Notes under the pieces: model-generated
The model's input: only the letters and a program-made list of their open reading frames with translations
What the model was told of the DNA's origin: nothing
The model's database searches: none
Origin: Alphaproteobacteria bacterium
Lineage (GTDB): Bacteria; Pseudomonadota; Alphaproteobacteria; Reyranellales; Reyranellaceae
Assembly: GCA_019635875.1 (NCBI GenBank)
Contig: JAHBYP010000005.1
Coordinates: 186,001-250,000, forward strand
DNA: 64,000 nt
Direction: 5' to 3'
Shown here: piece by piece, positions 60,911 through 64,000 of the stretch
How the letters are laid out: each line of letters opens with the position of its first letter
Position numbering within the stretch: the stretch's first letter is position 1
Program-made: the position numbers and the translations under genes

Positions 60911-62155
60911 CTACTTGGCCTTCTTCTTGTGCTCGTCGCGCGCCTTCATCACCTCTTCCTTGGTCGACAGCACGTCCTCGCCGTTGGCGCGCGTGATGTC
61001 CTTGAGGCGCTTGAACGGGTACTTGGGGTCGGCGACGGTGTAGCCGGTGTTGTACGGGAACGTCGCCTGGCCGTCGAAGTCGCGCACGGTGATGTCGCCC
61101 AGCAGCGTCTGGTACTGCGTCCCGCGCATCGCGGCGTTGACCTTGGCGCTGTCGGCCGAGCCGGCCTTCTTGATCGCCTCGGCCATGATATGGGTCGAGA
61201 CATAGCCGATGATGTCGCCCGACTTCGGCAGGTAGCCGGCGCGCTTCTTGAACTCGGCGATGAACTTCTCGTTCTGCTCCTTCTTGACCGGCAGATAGTC
61301 GAAGGCATAGAGGAACGTCGCCATGATGCCGTTGGGCATCTCGGCGCCCAGCGGTTCGAGGATGTCGAGATCGCCGGCGCCGGTGGCGATGAACTGCGTC
61401 TTCTCGAAGAAGCCGTAGGCATTGGCCTGCTTGATGAAGGCGATCAGATCGCCGCCCCACAGCGAGGTGAACACCGCGTCGGGCTTGGCGTTGAGGATGG
61501 TCGTGATGTGCGCCGAGAAGTCGCGCTCGCCGAGCTTGGGCCACAGATCGCCCATCTTGCTGACGTCGGGCTTCTTCTTCTGCAGGAACGACCAGAAATC
61601 GGCGTTGACCCTGTGGCCCCACTCATAGTCAGGGCCGATGAAGTAGTAGCTCTTCCACTTGCCCTTGGCGGCGGCCAGCGCCGCGGTGCGGCCCAAGGTG
61701 ACGCTGTTGGTGTTGAGCCGCACGACGTAGTCGTGGCCCTGCTCCTCGGTCAGCGCCGCGGTCTGGGCGATGGTGTCGACGAACAGCACCTTCGATTCCT
61801 TGGCGACCTCGGAGACGGCCAGCGCCACGCCCGAGCTGATCACGCCCATGACGAAATCGACCTGGTCGCGCGTCACCATGCGGCGGAATTCCTCCACCGC
61901 GATGCCCGGCTTCAGCTTGTCGTCGCGGATGACGTATTCGATCTTGCGTCCGCCGAGCAGGCCGCCGGCGGCGTTGATCTCCTCGGCGGCGATCTGATGG
62001 CCGATCACCGTGCCCTTGGTGTAGACGGCGGCCATGCCCGAGAGCGAGTAGAGCAGGCCGATCTTGATCGGCTTGGGCTCGGCGAATGCCGGGGCGCTGG
62101 CAAAGGCCAGCGCGGCGGCGGCGGTAAGGACTGTGGACACTACGCGTCTGCGCAT
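60911..62155 (-). CDS. ABC transporter substrate-binding protein, LivK type
   Basis: The 414-residue product begins with a signal peptide (RRRVVSTVLTAAAALAFASA, PAFAE cleavage near 25). It shows the Leu/Ile/Val-type fold: IKIGLLYSLSGMAAVYTKGT, GHQIAAEEINAAGGLLGGRK, KSYYFIGPDYEWGHRVNADF. Substrates of this family range from branched-chain amino acids to aromatic acids and amides, so 'amino acid' is not assured. It heads the livHMGF operon. ATG 62155 has GGGAGG upstream. Confidence 0.9.
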   Translation of the reverse strand: MRRRVVSTVLTAAAALAFASAPAFAEPKPIKIGLLYSLSGMAAVYTKGTVIGHQIAAEEINAAGGLLGGRKIEYVIRDDKLKPGIAVEEFRRMVTRDQVDFVMGVISSGVALAVSEVAKESKVLFVDTIAQTAALTEEQGHDYVVRLNTNSVTLGRTAALAAAKGKWKSYYFIGPDYEWGHRVNADFWSFLQKKKPDVSKMGDLWPKLGERDFSAHITTILNAKPDAVFTSLWGGDLIAFIKQANAYGFFEKTQFIATGAGDLDILEPLGAEMPNGIMATFLYAFDYLPVKKEQNEKFIAEFKKRAGYLPKSGDIIGYVSTHIMAEAIKKAGSADSAKVNAAMRGTQYQTLLGDITVRDFDGQATFPYNTGYTVADPKYPFKRLKDITRANGEDVLSTKEEVMKARDEHKKKAK

Positions 62156-62348
62156 CGTTGCCTCCCATTTGTTATTGGAAAAACAACTCGAAGCCACGCC
62201 AGCGTTACGCCGTAATCTGCTCAACTGTGTTCCGGTGAAGCGTCCTCCATGATCGGGCGTACGCGCGTCCGACCGTGCAATGCAGCCATGCGGGCACCAT
62301 ACCGACGCGCGGCGGCCAGAACAATAGCGACGGCCTTGCTCAGCGAAA

Positions 62349-63290
62349 TCACCGCACCAGCGGCATGACCTCCGACGCAAAGCGCTGCAGGCGCTCGACG
62401 CTCTGCGCCGTGCTCTCGCTGCGGAAGTCGAAGATCAGCTCGTGCACGCCGATGGCGGCGAAGGCTCGGATGTCGCCGGCGATCTCGTCGGGCGTGCCCG
62501 AGAAGCTGCGCCGCGTGCCGTCGCGATCGGGCACCGCCGTGTCGTAGAGCGGCGCCTTGTAGGAGATCGTGAGCCTGGCAAAGTCGCGGCCCTCGGCCTC
62601 GGTCATCTGCCTGAGCGTCGCCAGATGCGTGCGCATCTCCTGTGGCGGCAGCGGCGAGGCGGCGATGGCGCCCACCGGATGCCAGCCGTCGCCGTACCGC
62701 GCGGTGCGCCTGAGCGCCGGGCGCGAATGGCCGCCAACCCAGATCGGCGGATGCGGCTTCTGCAGCGGGAACGGCTCGGCGCGGATGTCGCTGTAGCTGT
62801 AGAACGCTCCCTTGAAGCTGGCCGGCGACTGCGTCCACAACTGCTTGAAGATGGCGATCCACTCGTCGCTGACTGCGCCGCGGCGCTCGAAGTCCGGGCT
62901 GCCCAGCGCCTCGAACTCCTCCTTCAGCCAGCCGACGCCGACGCCCAGCGTGACGCGCCCGCCGGAGAGCACGTCGAGCGTCGCCACCATCTTCGCCGTC
63001 AGCACGGGGTTGCGGTAGGGCAGCACCAGCACCGAGGTCACCAGCCGCAGCCGCTCGGTCGCGCCGGCCACCACGCCGAGGATCGACAGCGCGTCCAGCG
63101 CGTCGCCGCCGCCGGGATGCCTGCGGTCGAGCGTGTAGGGATAGTCGGACTTGCTCTCGACCGGGAAGACGACGTGGTCGGCGATCATCGCCGAATGCAG
63201 ACCCAGCCGCTCGCCCTCGCGCGCCAGCGACACGACACCCTCGCGCGTCGCCGTAGGTCCGCGGGTGGGCAGGTAAAAGCCGTAGCGCAT
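62349..63290 (-). CDS. LLM class flavin/F420-dependent oxidoreductase
   Basis: The 313-residue product resembles the F420-dependent LLM subgroup: MRYGFYLPTRGPTATREGVV, LGLHSAMIADHVVFPVESKS, LRLVTSVLVLPYRNPVLTAK near 82, LSGGRVTLGVGVGWLKEEFE near 108 and PPIWVGGHSRPALRRTARYG near 179. The start ATG 63290 gives the usual N-terminal strand. Its stop lies 194 bases upstream of the binding protein gene on the same strand. The substrate is unknown; the CMD/AhpD pair and Liv transporter in the same region suggest one catabolic setting. Confidence 0.85.
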   Translation of the reverse strand: MRYGFYLPTRGPTATREGVVSLAREGERLGLHSAMIADHVVFPVESKSDYPYTLDRRHPGGGDALDALSILGVVAGATERLRLVTSVLVLPYRNPVLTAKMVATLDVLSGGRVTLGVGVGWLKEEFEALGSPDFERRGAVSDEWIAIFKQLWTQSPASFKGAFYSYSDIRAEPFPLQKPHPPIWVGGHSRPALRRTARYGDGWHPVGAIAASPLPPQEMRTHLATLRQMTEAEGRDFARLTISYKAPLYDTAVPDRDGTRRSFSGTPDEIAGDIRAFAAIGVHELIFDFRSESTAQSVERLQRFASEVMPLVR

Positions 63291-63392
63291 CGTCGCTCTC
63301 CGGGTCGGGCGCCGACTGTGCCCCGAACGGGCTGCCGCCGCCACCGGCTCCGCGCCTCGCCGACAAACCCGGCGCGCCGGCGTCGAATACTT

Positions 63393-63421
63393 TTGACTCC
63401 CTCAGTTTGCTCCGCTTAGTT
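63393..63421 (+). promoter_or_regulatory. Possible promoter for the TRAP binding-protein gene
   Basis: TTGACT (63393-63398) and TTAGTT (63416-63421) are separated by 17 bases, 65 bases upstream of ATG 63487. The region is less GC-rich than its flanks. The -10 match is poor. Confidence 0.4.
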
Positions 63422-63486
63422 TGAGTCTTCTGCGGTGCAGTATCGCCCGACAAGAGGCGTCGCCCGCCAGACATGGGAGGCGTTCG

Positions 63487-64000
63487 ATGAAAAAGTTGTT
63501 CATGGCAATGTTCGGTGCGGCCGTCATGGCGGCCGGCTCGCTCGCCGCGCAGCCGGCGCTGGCGCAGACAAAAGTGCTGAAGATGCAGGCGACATGGCCG
63601 GCATCGCTGACGCTTTACGACAACTTCACCTACTTTGCCGAGCGGGTCAGCAAGCTCTCGGGCGGCACGCTGAAGATCGAGACCATGCCGGCCGGCCAGG
63701 TGGTCCCGGCCTTCGAGGTGCTCGACGCCACGCACAAGAAGGTGCTCGACGGCGCGCATGCCTGGGCCGGCTACTGGACCGGCAAGAACAAGACCGCGAT
63801 CCTGTTCACCGGTGGCCCCGGCGGCACGTTCGGCATGGACTACACCGACGTCATGGGCTGGATGTTCCATGGCGGCGGCTTCGAGCTCTACCAGGAGTTC
63901 TACCAGAAGGAGCTGAAGCTCAACCTCGTCGTGCTGCCGATCCTTCCGGCCGGGCCGCAGGCCTTCGGCTGGTTCAAGAGGCCGATCCAGACCGTCGAGG
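63487..64000 (+). CDS. TRAP transporter substrate-binding protein (DctP family), truncated at the window end
   Basis: The frame runs off the window after 171 residues. It begins MKKLFMAMFGAAVMAAGSLA, then AQPALAQTKV, a signal peptide cleaved near 27. The mature start KMQATWPASLTLYDNFTYFA, then ERVSKLSGGTLKIETMPAGQ and VVPAFEVLDATHKKVLDGAH, matches DctP-type TRAP binding proteins (GG.L...V.P.G..V...EV...V..G). Substrates are usually C4-dicarboxylates or other carboxylates. GGGAGG precedes ATG 63487. The membrane components should lie downstream. Confidence 0.9.
   Translation, partial: MKKLFMAMFGAAVMAAGSLAAQPALAQTKVLKMQATWPASLTLYDNFTYFAERVSKLSGGTLKIETMPAGQVVPAFEVLDATHKKVLDGAHAWAGYWTGKNKTAILFTGGPGGTFGMDYTDVMGWMFHGGGFELYQEFYQKELKLNLVVLPILPAGPQAFGWFKRPIQTVE

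Overview
The window is high-GC, gene-dense DNA that reads as a chromosomal segment of an alphaproteobacterium. The best taxonomic clue is a NadQ-type (COG4111) regulator next to nadABC, an arrangement known from Alphaproteobacteria. The catabolic and uptake genes (LLM flavin monooxygenases, hydantoinases, ABC and TRAP transporters, Tat-type substrate-binding proteins) suggest a soil or rhizosphere heterotroph. The genus cannot be resolved from the sequence alone. No rRNA, tRNA or CRISPR was seen.

Layout. 1-6713: tail of a GntR regulator, a molybdenum hydroxylase large subunit and the HyuA/HyuB hydantoinase pair, a probable N-heterocycle or lactam catabolic unit. 6784-8852: a secreted unknown and a ketopantoate-reductase-like enzyme. 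9060-13707: nadQ and nadABC, the de novo NAD pathway with its regulator and a palindromic operator region. 14035-21801: branched-chain 2-oxoacid dehydrogenase genes (E1 alpha, E1 beta, E2, E3), split by a divergent aminotransferase/IclR pair and an IS5-type transposase remnant. 21880-30757: LLM monooxygenases, two TPR proteins, two lone substrate-binding proteins and a glutathione transferase. 30789-38334: an accessory stretch with an orphan phage terminase small subunit, a TetR/diiron MBL pair, two unknown proteins, a LuxR regulator and two NodB-type deacetylases; a copy of one deacetylase tail lies 2.15 kb away. 38437-45080: a sugar-type ABC system without an ATPase, a phasin, a frameshifted SDR, a TetR/membrane-protein pair and an LLM enzyme. 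45216-55221: a two-partner secretion locus (TpsB, a small secreted unknown, and a 2,415-residue TpsA carrying 18 tandem 79-residue MBG-type repeats). 55611-64000: a CMD/AhpD pair, a complete Liv-type ABC transporter (livF, G, M, H and a binding protein), another LLM enzyme and the start of a TRAP binding protein.

An unusual property of the segment is its load of intergenic palindromic repeats, about 19 copies in five families (called A-E here). Families A, B and D sit mostly between genes read in the same direction, often ending in a purine-rich arm just 5' of the next start codon. Family C sits mostly between convergent genes, as a bidirectional terminator would. The other points of most interest are the split bkd operon, the tandem-repeat adhesin with its interposed gene, and several operator-like palindromes at divergent promoters.
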